Shown: positions 42,462-51,742 of the stretch, piece after piece
Position numbering within the stretch: position 1 is the stretch's first letter
Layout: every line of letters begins with the position of its first letter
Assembly (NCBI GenBank): GCA_017395085.1
Contig: JAFPWF010000001.1
Location: 1 to 64,000, forward strand
Direction: 5' to 3'
Length of the DNA stretch: 64,000 nt
From: Oscillospiraceae bacterium
GTDB lineage: Bacteria; Bacillota; Clostridia; Oscillospirales; Oscillospiraceae
The notes under the pieces: generated by a model
Told to the model about the DNA's origin: nothing
Databases searched by the model: none
What the model saw: the letters and a program-made list of their open reading frames with translations, nothing else
Made by a program: the position numbers and the translations under genes

Positions 42462-44048
42462 TCAGGGCCCTGTCAGCGCCAGAATCACTTCGGAGGCATC
42501 CCGCCTGAGTTTCTCTTCGGGCCACTCAATATCCTGATCGTGGAGATGATACATTCCCAACGGTTCCTGAATCCGATTGATGACGCGGTCTTCCGCATCC
42601 AGAATCTGCCGGACTACCGTAACCTGATAACCGATCAGCACATCCGGATACTCCTCATCATACACTTCAGCCGTTTCCGTATATGGCTTGACATGACTGC
42701 CGTCCGTATCGGTTCCCCAGAACTCTATGGTGATGCTGACATCATCATAATAACAGGCAATCCGCACCGGGTACTCGCGGTCATTCCGGAAGCGATAATC
42801 CGGCTGCTTCCAGCTGACCGTGGCATCATATCCCATTCCGAGGTATCCCACGGCAAAATAGTGGCTGGTACGGCTGACTGTCGTCATCTGGGCATACATA
42901 GCCGCGCAGTACAAGGTGGATGATACCTGACAGATTCCGCCGCCTATTTCCTCGGTCACTTCCCCGTCCGCATAAGCACCGGCAAGGAGGAAACCGGCAT
43001 CAGGAGTTCTCTGGCCGATCGCATCGTTGTAAGAAAACGTGTCTCCGGGGTAAATCAGAATCCCGTCCAGTTTATCCGCCGCAAGGTGAATATTGTTGAC
43101 GCGGTTTTCCGTACTGCCGCCGTAATAGGTCGTCATAAAGCACAGGCGGTCCCGGAACAGTTTGGCCTCCAGATCTTCAGCGGTGACTTCCGGCCTTGTG
43201 ATTTCCAGCGGGATTACCAGCGGCGTCCCCGGGAGAGCTTCGCGCCAGAGTTTTTCCGCTTCCGGGATACTGAAGCTGCAGCCGACCACTTCGGGAATTA
43301 CTTCAAAGCGTTCGGTATACTCGGCATCTTTTGCCTCGACCGCAAGCTTTTCATACACTATCTCAAAGTCCGGCATGCTGATGTCTCCGCTGATTTCCGT
43401 CCAGGTAAGAGCCTTCTCCCCGGACAGGAGCGCACTGGACACTGCGCGGTAGATATTATCTTCATCCAGGCTGATTGTCCCGCCGCCTTTTATCATGGTC
43501 ATCAAGGCGTTATCCGTGTCCAGATGCAGGTCGGAATCTGCAGTTTCAGCCCGGAAATGTTCGGATACCACGTGAATGTTCGCGCGGATGTAGTTTTCAT
43601 TCAGTTCCCGCTTTTGGAGTTCTATCGGATAGGTCTTGGAAAACCGGGCCTGAACATATCGGGAAAAGTTATCAAACCAGTTGCTGCCGTGTCCGTACTC
43701 AAAAATCTGCCGGGCTGCATCTTCCGCCGTCATACAGGCGCCGGTCTGCATGCGGTCAAGCGTCATGGACAGATCAAGCGGAAATGACACCGTAAACGGT
43801 ACGTCTTTCAGGCTGTCCCATTTCCGGTCGCGCAGCAGCTTTACGGTTTCGATTTCCGTAAGTCCGCCGACAGGGATCTCATCCAGGATCAGATTGGGCA
43901 GATTGACACGGCTGTAGGTAACCCGGTACCCGCCGTAGGCGAGCCCGCCCACCGCAGCAACGATCAGAATGGCAGCGGTCCATAATCCGATCAGGAGTCT
44001 GCTCCCAAATCTGGAACGGTCTCTTTTATTGCGTTTTTGTTGCTTCAT
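42462..44048 (-). CDS. VanW family protein with peptidoglycan-binding N-terminal domain
   Basis: This 528-residue protein has one membrane helix (residues 20-44), an outside region with the YoaR-like PG_binding_4 type layout (VGGLTEIETVKLLRD, then a second copy around 200-290), and a C-terminal VanW domain. VanW marks are PGDTFSYNDAIGQRTPDAGF, AYADGEVTEEIGGGICQVSSTLY and YFAVGYLGMGYDATVSW. VanW occurs in vancomycin-resistance operons, but stand-alone forms like this one are common in Clostridia, with unproven function. Confidence 0.9.
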   Translation of the reverse strand: MKQQKRNKRDRSRFGSRLLIGLWTAAILIVAAVGGLAYGGYRVTYSRVNLPNLILDEIPVGGLTEIETVKLLRDRKWDSLKDVPFTVSFPLDLSMTLDRMQTGACMTAEDAARQIFEYGHGSNWFDNFSRYVQARFSKTYPIELQKRELNENYIRANIHVVSEHFRAETADSDLHLDTDNALMTMIKGGGTISLDEDNIYRAVSSALLSGEKALTWTEISGDISMPDFEIVYEKLAVEAKDAEYTERFEVIPEVVGCSFSIPEAEKLWREALPGTPLVIPLEITRPEVTAEDLEAKLFRDRLCFMTTYYGGSTENRVNNIHLAADKLDGILIYPGDTFSYNDAIGQRTPDAGFLLAGAYADGEVTEEIGGGICQVSSTLYCAAMYAQMTTVSRTSHYFAVGYLGMGYDATVSWKQPDYRFRNDREYPVRIACYYDDVSITIEFWGTDTDGSHVKPYTETAEVYDEEYPDVLIGYQVTVVRQILDAEDRVINRIQEPLGMYHLHDQDIEWPEEKLRRDASEVILALTGP

Positions 44049-44063
44049 TCCGTTCTCGTATCA

Positions 44064-45329
44064 TCAATACCTGGTTGCTTTCCGATACATCTCGGTAAAG
44101 AGTTCCTCTTCTCCCTTCGGGAGTTTCAGGTTTTCGTCCTGTTTATCAGGCCGGTACATCCACGGCGTTGTATCCAGCCTTGCTCCGGACTGCGCTTCCA
44201 ACAGGATTCCGATCAGGGTATTCGAGATCAGGAAACCGGAAACGGTAAAATGCCATCTGCCGTCTTCCTCTACCGCCCAGCCTTTCTCCCGAAAAGCCTG
44301 CAGGACATGGTGGACCGGCTTCCAGTCGCTCTGGCAGCGAACGCGGTATTCCTGTTCCTCAATCCCGCGGTTGGTACGCATCCCGAGCATCAGATATTCC
44401 ACCGATCGCTCCAGCGGATCGATTTCCTCGTATTCGTCGATAATGCTTGTCTTGCGGCTGACTCCGTAAGTATATCTGCGAAGATCCTTAACAAAGCTGT
44501 ATCGCAGATTCCCGACGCAGGAATGCGCCCCGGGGCCAAAGCCCATATAATCATCCAGCCGCCAGTATTTCAGATTATGGCGCGATTCAAAACCGGGCGC
44601 CGCAAAATTCGAGATTTCGTACTGTTTATACCCGTAACGCTCCAGCATCTGTGCGGCATAGGAGTACATGTCGGCCTGATCATCTTCATCCGGGATCAGC
44701 GGCGAATTCCGATAGGCATCGTACATAGGCGTACCCTTCTCCAGTTTCAGGGCATAACAGGACACATGCTCCGGATGGAGTTCCACCACGCGGGCAAGGC
44801 TTTCCGCCCAGTCGCGTTTATTCTGGGTCGGAAGACCGTACATTAGGTCCAGACTGATATTGTCGAATCCGGCCCGCCGCGCAACGCCGTACGCCGCCTG
44901 AGCCTGAGGCCAGGTATGACGGCGCTCCAGCAATCGAAGCAGGTCATCCTGTGCGGCCTGTACCCCGATGGAAAGCCGGTTTACCCCTTCCTCCCGCAGG
45001 CTCAGCAATTCCTTGTAGTTCATGCTGTCCGGATTGCATTCCACGGTGACTTCGGTGTCGGTGCGGACATTACCGTTCAGCTTCAGCACATCGAACAGCT
45101 CCAGAATTCGCTCGGCACCGTAATAGCTGGGCGTGCCGCCGCCGAAGTAGATACTGTCTACTTCATAATTACGGATGCTGGCGGAAGATTCCAGCAGATG
45201 ATCAATCAGTGCCTTCTGGTAAACAGGCATCTGTTGTTCACATCCGGCCAGCGAATAGAAGTCGCAGTAACCGCACTTGGAAGCGCAGAACGGGATGTGA
45301 ATATAGATTCCGAGTCTGGGTTTCGGCAT
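44064..45329 (-). CDS. hemW: HemW-like radical SAM heme chaperone
   Basis: This 421-residue radical SAM protein has IHIPFCASKCGYCDFYS (the CxxxCxxC cluster site), IYFGGGTPSYY, SIGVQAAQDDLLRLLERRH, NISLDLMYGLPTQNKRDW and a C-terminal HemN-like domain. Cys instead of the extra HemN cysteine spacing marks it as HemW, a heme-trafficking protein, rather than a true coproporphyrinogen dehydrogenase. Its start overlaps the htpG stop (ATGA), so the two are coupled. Confidence 0.92.
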   Translation of the reverse strand: MPKPRLGIYIHIPFCASKCGYCDFYSLAGCEQQMPVYQKALIDHLLESSASIRNYEVDSIYFGGGTPSYYGAERILELFDVLKLNGNVRTDTEVTVECNPDSMNYKELLSLREEGVNRLSIGVQAAQDDLLRLLERRHTWPQAQAAYGVARRAGFDNISLDLMYGLPTQNKRDWAESLARVVELHPEHVSCYALKLEKGTPMYDAYRNSPLIPDEDDQADMYSYAAQMLERYGYKQYEISNFAAPGFESRHNLKYWRLDDYMGFGPGAHSCVGNLRYSFVKDLRRYTYGVSRKTSIIDEYEEIDPLERSVEYLMLGMRTNRGIEEQEYRVRCQSDWKPVHHVLQAFREKGWAVEEDGRWHFTVSGFLISNTLIGILLEAQSGARLDTTPWMYRPDKQDENLKLPKGEEELFTEMYRKATRY

Positions 45330-47251
45330 CAGAACAGTTCCGCTACAAGATCGGCAAATTCCGCCGGATCTTCCACTTCATCTCCGACTGCCAAAGCTGC
45401 AAGCGTTGAGAGAATCTTTGCAAGTTTTGCGGCCTTATCCTTTTCTCCTGCTGAATACGCATCCCGCAGCACCTCAAAGGCACGGTGAGAGGGATTCAGT
45501 TCCAGAACGCGGGTGGCACGGACGTCACGCATGTTTTCAGCAGGACCGTACCGGAAATAGCGCTCCATTTCCAAAGAAATTCCGCCTTCGGTTGTCAGTG
45601 CGCAGGGTCTGTTTGAAAGGCGGTCGGAGAGTTTGACTTTTGCAATTCTCTCACCGACAGATTCTTTGACGAAGTCCAGGAGCTCCTTGTTCTCGATGTT
45701 GCGCTCCTCTGCAGCCTTCTTTTCCTCATCGGTCTCAAAGCCCAGATCATCCGTCACAACATTGCAGAAGACCTTCCCGTCCTGTTCCCGCAGATAGTCA
45801 GTCAACACCACCTCATCCAGCGGATTGGTAAGATAAATCAGCTCATATCCGCGCCTGCGTACTTCTTCACACTGGGGCAGGCTGATCGCACGTTTGAGAG
45901 AGTCCGCCGTAGCGTAATAGATCTTCTTCTGACTCTCCGGCATATTTTCCACATATTCCTTCAGCGTGATCTGTTTGTCCTCCGCCGTCCAGAAAATGAG
46001 AAGGTCTTTCAGGAAGTCCTTGTAACGGCCGTACTCGTCACATACTCCCGCCTTCAGGCTGACGCCGAAGTTTTTGAAGAATTCCTCATACTTCGGGCGG
46101 TCCTCGCGCATCAGCTTTTCAAGTTCTCCCTTAATGCGTTTCTCCAGATTCTGACCGATGATACGGAGCTGTCTGTCGTGCTGAAGCAGTTCCCGCGAAA
46201 TATTCAGTGAGAGATCCGGAGAATCTACCACGCCTTTCACAAAATCAAAATACTCATGCACCAGTTTATCGCACTTTTCCATGATCATGACGCCGTTTGA
46301 ATAAAGGGTGATTCCGCCCTTGTTGTCACCGGTAAAGACATTTTCATTCTGTTCGCCCGGAACAAACAGCATGGCCTTGTAACTCACGGCACCTTCTGCA
46401 TTGATACGGACAAGCGCGCAGGGATCCTTGCGGTCACGGTTCTTTTCCTTATACCAGGCAATGCAGTCATCGTCGGTCACTTCGCTTTTGCTGCGCTGCC
46501 AGATCGGAACCATGCTGTTGACGGTCTCGTTTTCGGTAACCATTTTATATTCATACTTGGGAGATCCGTCGTCATTTTTCTCGCCGGTCTCGAAGCGTTC
46601 CTGATGCTCGATGTCCATCTTGATGGGCCAGCGGACGTAATCGGAATACTTCTTGACCAGCGCCTTAAGCTTCCAGACTTCCAGATAGGATCCGTAGATC
46701 TCCTCATCACTGTCTTCCTTGATGTGCATGATCACATCGGTACCGACCGTATCCTTCTCGCAGACAGAAACCGTATAGCCGTCGGTACCCTTGCTGTTCC
46801 AGCGCACGCCTTCCGTTTCGCCGAATTTGCGCGTGATCACCGTTACCTCATCCGATACCATAAATGCGGAATAAAAGCCCACGCCGAACTGGCCGATGAT
46901 CGAAAGATCCTCTTTTTCCGGAGTTTCCCCTTCCATCTCGTTCTTAAACTGAAGGGAACCGCTTTTTGCAATAATTCCGAGATTCTGTTCCGCTTCCGAC
47001 ATGGTCATGCCGATCCCGTTGTCCCGAACAGTAATGGTTCTGGATGTTTTGTCCGGAATGATATCAATCCGAAAATCATCCCGGTTCAGACCGACGCTGT
47101 CATCCGTCAGAGAAAGGTAGCAGAGCTTGTCAATGGCATCTGAAGCATTTGAAATGATCTCCCGCAGGAAAATCTCCTTGTTTGTGTAGATGGAATTGAT
47201 CATCAGATCCAGCAGGCGTTTCGATTCTGCCTTAAACTGTTTCTTGGCCAT
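45329..47251 (-). CDS. htpG: Chaperone protein HtpG (Hsp90)
   Basis: This 640-residue Hsp90 has the GHKL ATP-binding boxes EIISNASDAIDKL, RDNGIGMTMSEA and GQFGVGFYSAFMV, plus the middle-domain catalytic loop around NISRELLQHDRQLRIIGQNLEKR. It is an ATP-driven folding chaperone of normal length. It is the first gene of a two-gene unit with hemW, so the chaperone and a heme-handling protein are made together. Confidence 0.97.
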   Translation of the reverse strand: MAKKQFKAESKRLLDLMINSIYTNKEIFLREIISNASDAIDKLCYLSLTDDSVGLNRDDFRIDIIPDKTSRTITVRDNGIGMTMSEAEQNLGIIAKSGSLQFKNEMEGETPEKEDLSIIGQFGVGFYSAFMVSDEVTVITRKFGETEGVRWNSKGTDGYTVSVCEKDTVGTDVIMHIKEDSDEEIYGSYLEVWKLKALVKKYSDYVRWPIKMDIEHQERFETGEKNDDGSPKYEYKMVTENETVNSMVPIWQRSKSEVTDDDCIAWYKEKNRDRKDPCALVRINAEGAVSYKAMLFVPGEQNENVFTGDNKGGITLYSNGVMIMEKCDKLVHEYFDFVKGVVDSPDLSLNISRELLQHDRQLRIIGQNLEKRIKGELEKLMREDRPKYEEFFKNFGVSLKAGVCDEYGRYKDFLKDLLIFWTAEDKQITLKEYVENMPESQKKIYYATADSLKRAISLPQCEEVRRRGYELIYLTNPLDEVVLTDYLREQDGKVFCNVVTDDLGFETDEEKKAAEERNIENKELLDFVKESVGERIAKVKLSDRLSNRPCALTTEGGISLEMERYFRYGPAENMRDVRATRVLELNPSHRAFEVLRDAYSAGEKDKAAKLAKILSTLAALAVGDEVEDPAEFADLVAELF

Positions 47252-47352
47252 GGTATGATAATGCCTCTTTTCTTAAAAAATCACTTTGAGTATTATAGTC
47301 GTTTCCTCAGGGAAGTGCAAGGCAAAAATCCGAACGTTTCAGAACTGTTAAT

Positions 47353-47386
47353 GAAAAGCCTTCAGCTGCAGAGCTGAAGGCTTTTC
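47353..47386. terminator. Bidirectional terminator
   Basis: GAAAAGCCTTCAGCT (47353-47367) and AGCTGAAGGCTTTTC (47372-47386) form a 15-bp perfect stem with a GCAG loop. It ends the DUF937-like gene just before htpG. Confidence 0.85.
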
Positions 47387-47449
47387 GTTTCATAAGTTTT
47401 AAAGAATGATCGTCTGCAGGATCTGACAGTCAGCTCTGTAAAGCCGCTT

Positions 47450-48430
47450 TTACTGCATGGCGCCAAGCAGAAGGCTGAGCAGATTATTGCCGTTGATGTT
47501 ATTTGCACTCTGCTGAACCGCCTGCTGGGTCGGAGCTGCAGCGGAACTGACCCCGAGAAGGGCATCCAAAAGACCGCTGCCGGAAGACACCTGAGCAGTC
47601 TGCTGAAGCGGCTGAACCGTCTGCTGTGCAGGCTTTGCGGGCTTTTTGGGCTTACTGGCCTGCTGAACAGGCTGCTGTGCCACCGTGGTACCACCACCGA
47701 GGAGCGCATTCAGCAGGCTTCCGCCGACGCTTGCCTGCTGAGCAGGCTGCTGTGCCACCGTGGTACCACCACCGAGGAGCGCATTCAGGAGGCTTCCGGT
47801 GGCGCTGGTCTGCTGTACGGGCTGCTGCGGCTGGGATCCGCCAAGGAGCGCACTCAGCAGGCTCCCGTTCTGAGCAGGGGCGGAATTGCCGCCCAGGAGA
47901 GAACCGAGCAGGCCGCCTGATGACTGCTGTACGGGCTGCTGAACGGAAGAACCGCCGAACACATTCAGCAGGTTGCTCAGATCCAGTGCGCCGCCCTGCT
48001 GCGCAGAGTTGGACTGATTGTTCGCCGAAAGCATGGCAGACGCAAGAACCGTCAGCAGAACGGGAGCCAGGCCGTTCAGGCCGCGGTTTACTTCACCGCT
48101 GCTCAGGTTGGTCTCTTCGGCAAGCATCTCAACCGCACGGTTGGTATCATCGCCAAGGATATGCTGAACAATCTTGCCGCCGTCTTCTTCGTCGGCTTCG
48201 GCAAGCATTTCTTCCGCAGAGCGGAAATTGCTGTGCTGAGTCAGCGCACCCAACAGGGAAAGAGCGCCGCTCTGAGAGGATGCGTTGTTTGTCATGTAGC
48301 GCAGAAGCAGAGGAATTGCCAGGGGAAGCAGCTTCTTCAGGCTGCTGGATGAAAGGCCTGTCTTGCCGGACAGCGCTTTGATCGCGGCATCTGCAAGAAG
48401 AACTTTCAAAAGCACATTCAACAGATTCAT
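47450..48430 (-). CDS. DUF937-like protein with Leu-Leu-Gly amphipathic repeats
   Basis: The first 140 residues of this 326-residue protein look like DUF937 (LLPLAIPLLLRYMTNNASS, SEEMLAEADEEDGGKIVQHILGDD, LAPVLLTVLASAM). The rest is low complexity: six copies of a G-x-LLxxLLGG motif joined by Gln/Pro/Thr linkers such as TTVAQQPVQQAS. A KPKKPAKPAQQ segment interrupts the series. No signal peptide is visible. The repeat units could self-assemble. I assign no function. The start has AGGAGG before ATG 48430. Confidence 0.75.
   Translation of the reverse strand: MNLLNVLLKVLLADAAIKALSGKTGLSSSSLKKLLPLAIPLLLRYMTNNASSQSGALSLLGALTQHSNFRSAEEMLAEADEEDGGKIVQHILGDDTNRAVEMLAEETNLSSGEVNRGLNGLAPVLLTVLASAMLSANNQSNSAQQGGALDLSNLLNVFGGSSVQQPVQQSSGGLLGSLLGGNSAPAQNGSLLSALLGGSQPQQPVQQTSATGSLLNALLGGGTTVAQQPAQQASVGGSLLNALLGGGTTVAQQPVQQASKPKKPAKPAQQTVQPLQQTAQVSSGSGLLDALLGVSSAAAPTQQAVQQSANNINGNNLLSLLLGAMQ
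47661..47796. repeat. Two near-identical 62-base coding repeats, period 75
   Basis: The stretch containing GTGCCACCGTGGTACCACC occurs at 47677 and again 75 bases later, almost base for base. It encodes two copies of the 25-residue repeat in the DUF937-like protein, suggesting recent duplication. Confidence 0.8.
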
Positions 48431-48607
48431 TTGTGTCCTCCTATTGTTTTTTGTGGAACTGCTGGTGCGATTATACTACACCTTCTGGGAAATAACACTA
48501 TTTTTTCAAAAAATTGAAAAAATATTTATCGATTTTTCATGTTTTGGAAATGAATCCCTTTTTTCGTTTCCTTCCGCTGATTCTCAGGATTCAGCATAAA
48601 AAACAGA

Positions 48608-49402
48608 TTACTTCTCCATCATGTGTACATTTACGCGCGGATAGCTCAGTTTCACACCTTTTTCCGCAAAACTCTCTCGCACGTTTTCATTCAGGTTGAA
48701 GTAGACATCCCAGTAATCCGCCCCCTTGCACCAGACACGTGTCACGTATTCCACCGTGCTCTCCTTGAACGCGAGCAGGCGAACAAACGGAGCAGGATCT
48801 TTCAGAATTCTTTCATCCTTCTCAACTGCCGCAAGAATCGCCTGTTTGACTTCTTCCGTACCGGTTTCATAGGAAGTGTTGAAGGTCAGGTCAACGCGAC
48901 GAAGAGGTTCCGCACTGTAATTGTTTACACTGGATCCGGTAATGTCGCTGTTTGGAATACTGACGGCCACGTTATCCAGCGTGTTCAGCTGGGTATAAAA
49001 GAGGCCGACTGTTTTAACCAGGCCCGCTTTCCCGGCAACTTCCACATAGTCGCCGGCTTTGAAAGGTTTTGTGATCAGAAGGGTCAGGCCGGAGAACAGG
49101 TTCGCCAGTATATTCTGGACGGAAAGGGACAGGGCAAGACCTGCAATACTGATCAGCGCAACCATGGACGAAGTCGGTATTCCGAGCGCTCCCGCCACAA
49201 TAATTGCAAGCAGAATCCAGAGCAGTATCTTTACAGCCGAACGGATAAAGCCTTTCAGGGTTCCGTCCAGTTTTGTTGCCTTTCCCAGAACCCGGTCGAC
49301 AACTCTCATGACCAGATTCATGACGATCAGGCAGACCAGGAAGGTCAGTACCGCGCCAAGTATTTTTGGCATTGCCATGGTTTCGATTAGGTTGTTGGGC
49401 AT
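48608..49402 (-). CDS. Small-conductance mechanosensitive channel (MscS family)
   Basis: This 264-residue protein has three membrane helices, with the pore-lining TM3 AGLALSLSVQNILANLFSGLTLLITKPF, then the beta domain KAGDYVEVAGKAGLVKTVGLFYTQLNTLDNVAVSIPNSDITG and the C-terminal alpha/beta domain. It releases solutes on hypo-osmotic shock. AAGGAGG is well placed before ATG 49402. Confidence 0.94.
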   Translation of the reverse strand: MPNNLIETMAMPKILGAVLTFLVCLIVMNLVMRVVDRVLGKATKLDGTLKGFIRSAVKILLWILLAIIVAGALGIPTSSMVALISIAGLALSLSVQNILANLFSGLTLLITKPFKAGDYVEVAGKAGLVKTVGLFYTQLNTLDNVAVSIPNSDITGSSVNNYSAEPLRRVDLTFNTSYETGTEEVKQAILAAVEKDERILKDPAPFVRLLAFKESTVEYVTRVWCKGADYWDVYFNLNENVRESFAEKGVKLSYPRVNVHMMEK

Positions 49403-49506
49403 TTTAATTCCTCCTTAAATTATGTATTATTATGAAACAAGTCTAACTAATCCATAACAGTCTTTGTTCCGAGAGCATGTCTGTATCATGAGGCGGTAAC
49501 TATCCG

Positions 49507-49923
49507 TCACCGCATAGAATTCATGCCCAGATACCCTTCCAGGATCAGGCTTGCTGCAACAGCATCAACTGTTTTTCTGTGCTTCTTTTCCTTTTTTCCG
49601 TTCGCATGAAGGATCTGATGCGCTTCGATGCTGCTTCTGCGCTCATCCCAGAAGACAACCTCCAGATCCGAGTTCCTCTGAAGCAGTTCACAAAATGCCC
49701 GGCTTTTCTCCGCACGTGGGCCTTCGCTTCCGTCCATGTTTTTGGGCAGTCCGAGCACGAAAAGCTCAACCTGCCTCTTTTCCGCTTCGCTGATAATTGT
49801 GCCGCAAAGCCGTTCCATATTCCATTCTTCGACGGTCCATGCTTCCCCGCAGATCATTCCGGTCAGATCAGATACGGCAAGTCCGGTTCTGGCATCACCG
49901 AGGTCAATTGCCATGATTCTCAT
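49507..49923 (-). CDS. ruvX: YqgF/RuvX family putative Holliday junction resolvase
   Basis: This 138-residue RNase H-fold protein starts MRIMAIDLGDARTGLAVSD and has LFVLGLPKNMDGSEGPRAEKSRAFCELL, WDERRSSIEAHQIL and a final DAVAASLILEGYL; the acidic residues D7, E-in-DERR and D-in-DAVAA are in place. YqgF proteins act in 16S rRNA 5' end processing and possibly recombination. I start at 49923 since AAGGA lies upstream and the family begins MRIM; the longer frame is not conserved. Confidence 0.92.
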   Translation of the reverse strand: MRIMAIDLGDARTGLAVSDLTGMICGEAWTVEEWNMERLCGTIISEAEKRQVELFVLGLPKNMDGSEGPRAEKSRAFCELLQRNSDLEVVFWDERRSSIEAHQILHANGKKEKKHRKTVDAVAASLILEGYLGMNSMR

Positions 49924-49996
49924 GTTGCTGTTTTCCTTCGGACACTGTCCATGATAAAACAAAAAGCCCTGAAACACAACATTTCAAGGCTTTTCC

Positions 49997-50088
49997 TGGC
50001 GCAGAAGGAGGGATTTGAACCCTCGCGCGCTTTTTACACGCCTACTCCCTTAGCAGGGGAGCCCCTTCGGCCTCTTGGGTACTTCTGC
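49997..50088 (-). tRNA. tRNA-Ser(GCU)
   Basis: The minus strand reads GCAGAAG ... CTTCTGC-G-CCA, a 7-bp acceptor stem with the CCA encoded. The anticodon loop CTGCTAA (50050-50056) gives anticodon GCU. The long variable arm (about 20 bases) and the GGTTCAAATCC T arm fit a class II serine tRNA. Confidence 0.95.
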
Positions 50089-50165
50089 ACATCCGAACGC
50101 CTGATAATATAGCACAAGGCTGATATACTTGTCAAGAAAAAGCTATCCTGTCGGAAGGGCGCTGC

Positions 50166-51365
50166 TCACCCGTAAACAAGGACTGTCAAAACACTGTAGA
50201 CTGCCGCGAGCGTGATCAGCACAACCGCCTGTTTTCCCCGATGTTCCGTCAGAAGGCCAACAAACTCACGCACTGCAGCGTTTGGCCAGAAGTACCAGCG
50301 TGTAGGCGCCCCCATGCCATGCGCATCCATGTGTACCCGACGGGCTTTCAGGCCGGCACGGAAAACATGGTAATTCGTGGTAAAGAACGCGACCCTTGCA
50401 TTGTTTCGGAGGCCGTCGATGATTTGTTTTGAAAAGCGCATGTTTTCGGCAGTATCACAGGACCTGTCTTCCGTAATGATCCTCTCCGGCGGAATCCCCT
50501 GTCTCTGAAGATACTGACACATGGATTCCGCCTCCGAGCAGACTTCATCAGGGCCCTGCCCGCCTGATACGACGAAAAGTGCTTCCCTGCCCATCTGCTT
50601 TTGCTCTTCGTCAAACATCATGGCAAGGTCCAGCCTTCCCTTGAGCAGCGGCGTCGGAGACCCGTCTTTTTTCAGACCGCAGCCGAGAACAATCAGGAAA
50701 TCCCTGTCTTTCTCCGGGACATAGCGTGCCGCAATCAAATCCGCTATGGCCGCGCCGATGATCATGCATTCAAAGTAGAGATAGAAGGCCGCCATCAGGT
50801 TTACAACCAGGTTTCTTGCCAGCACGCCTTTTGCAGAGTATGCGCTGTTGAAATCCAAATACGCAATCAGAGCTTCCCCGGCAAGAAGGCAGATTGCCAG
50901 CAGGATTCCGAGGATATTGACAAAGCGCCGCCCCTCGTGACGGATCAGTGCAAGATTGGAAACCAGCAGAGCAACGGAGAAGGCTGCCAGCAGAGGCAGT
51001 GTCAGGAACATATAGTTTTTAGCAGAGTGCACCAGAGTGAACAGCATTTCCTGTGCATGAAAACCGTCCGGGAACGCAATACTCTTTACCGACATGGTAA
51101 GAAAGGTGCCGAACAGGGATAGAAGAAACAATGCAAATCCCATGTACAGGATCGTATTGTAGGAATACATGTTATAGCGCAGTTGTTTCCGGAATGCCGC
51201 CAGCAGACAGGCCACGGAACCGCCGAAGTATCCTGTCAAGACAACATTTGCCCATCTCAGCCCTGACTCTCTCCCCCGCACTGCAAGAATGACGAGAATC
51301 AGCAGTGTAATTGCGGTCAGCACCGCCAGACTGTATATATTCGGTTTTCGTCCGGTCTTCTCCAT
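50166..51365 (-). CDS. Membrane protein with C-terminal DUF218 (YdcF-like) domain
   Basis: This 399-residue protein has about six membrane helices in the first 215 residues, then a DUF218 domain: FLIVLGCGLKKDGSPTPLLKGRLD, FVVSGGQGPDEVCSEAESMCQYL, ITEDRSCDTAENMRFSK and FFTTNYHVFRAGL. DUF218/SanA proteins are linked to envelope integrity. It is the last gene on the minus strand after the peptide export locus, 70 bases from the third leader peptide gene, so it may share its transcript. A direct role in export is not shown. Confidence 0.88.
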   Translation of the reverse strand: MEKTGRKPNIYSLAVLTAITLLILVILAVRGRESGLRWANVVLTGYFGGSVACLLAAFRKQLRYNMYSYNTILYMGFALFLLSLFGTFLTMSVKSIAFPDGFHAQEMLFTLVHSAKNYMFLTLPLLAAFSVALLVSNLALIRHEGRRFVNILGILLAICLLAGEALIAYLDFNSAYSAKGVLARNLVVNLMAAFYLYFECMIIGAAIADLIAARYVPEKDRDFLIVLGCGLKKDGSPTPLLKGRLDLAMMFDEEQKQMGREALFVVSGGQGPDEVCSEAESMCQYLQRQGIPPERIITEDRSCDTAENMRFSKQIIDGLRNNARVAFFTTNYHVFRAGLKARRVHMDAHGMGAPTRWYFWPNAAVREFVGLLTEHRGKQAVVLITLAAVYSVLTVLVYG

Positions 51366-51435
51366 GATGCCCGCTTTCCGAGATGATCAAAAGCGGTGCG
51401 CATCCCTGAGACGACGCACCGCGTATTCCGATAAT

Positions 51436-51699
51436 TTATGGCTTCTCTTCCACGTAAATATTGTCGCCAACCTGAGTCAGGCTGTAGGCCCGGCCGCGCA
51501 CGCTGATCTCACCGGGGGCGATCCCGGATGAGCGATCCATCTCCTGGCGAATACTGTCCTGAACCATTCTGCGCGTCAAATATGACACGAACCACGAATC
51601 ACGATTCAGGCCCGTATCGCTGAATACGACCTGGTATCCGCCGACGACCGAACCGAGTTCTTCATCGTTCAGAATATTCATTGTTTGTTCGCTTTTCAT
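51436..51699 (-). CDS. Double-glycine-leader peptide, unknown mature fold
   Basis: This 87-residue protein has a leader with the pattern LNDEELGSVVGG (cleavage predicted after G21), matching the two other substrates in this locus. The predicted mature part is 66 residues: YQVVFSDTGLNRDSWF, a helical middle (TRRMVQDSIRQEMDR), then a beta end (ISVRGRAYSLTQVGDNIYVEE). I recognise no fold. It sits 43 bases downstream of the second ABC transporter gene on the same strand, so it should be a substrate of the exporter or a regulatory peptide. Confidence 0.75.
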   Translation of the reverse strand: MKSEQTMNILNDEELGSVVGGYQVVFSDTGLNRDSWFVSYLTRRMVQDSIRQEMDRSSGIAPGEISVRGRAYSLTQVGDNIYVEEKP

Positions 51700-51742
51700 T
51701 TTCCGCTTCCTATCCTTCTGCCTGCCGCACCCTCACGCCGCT

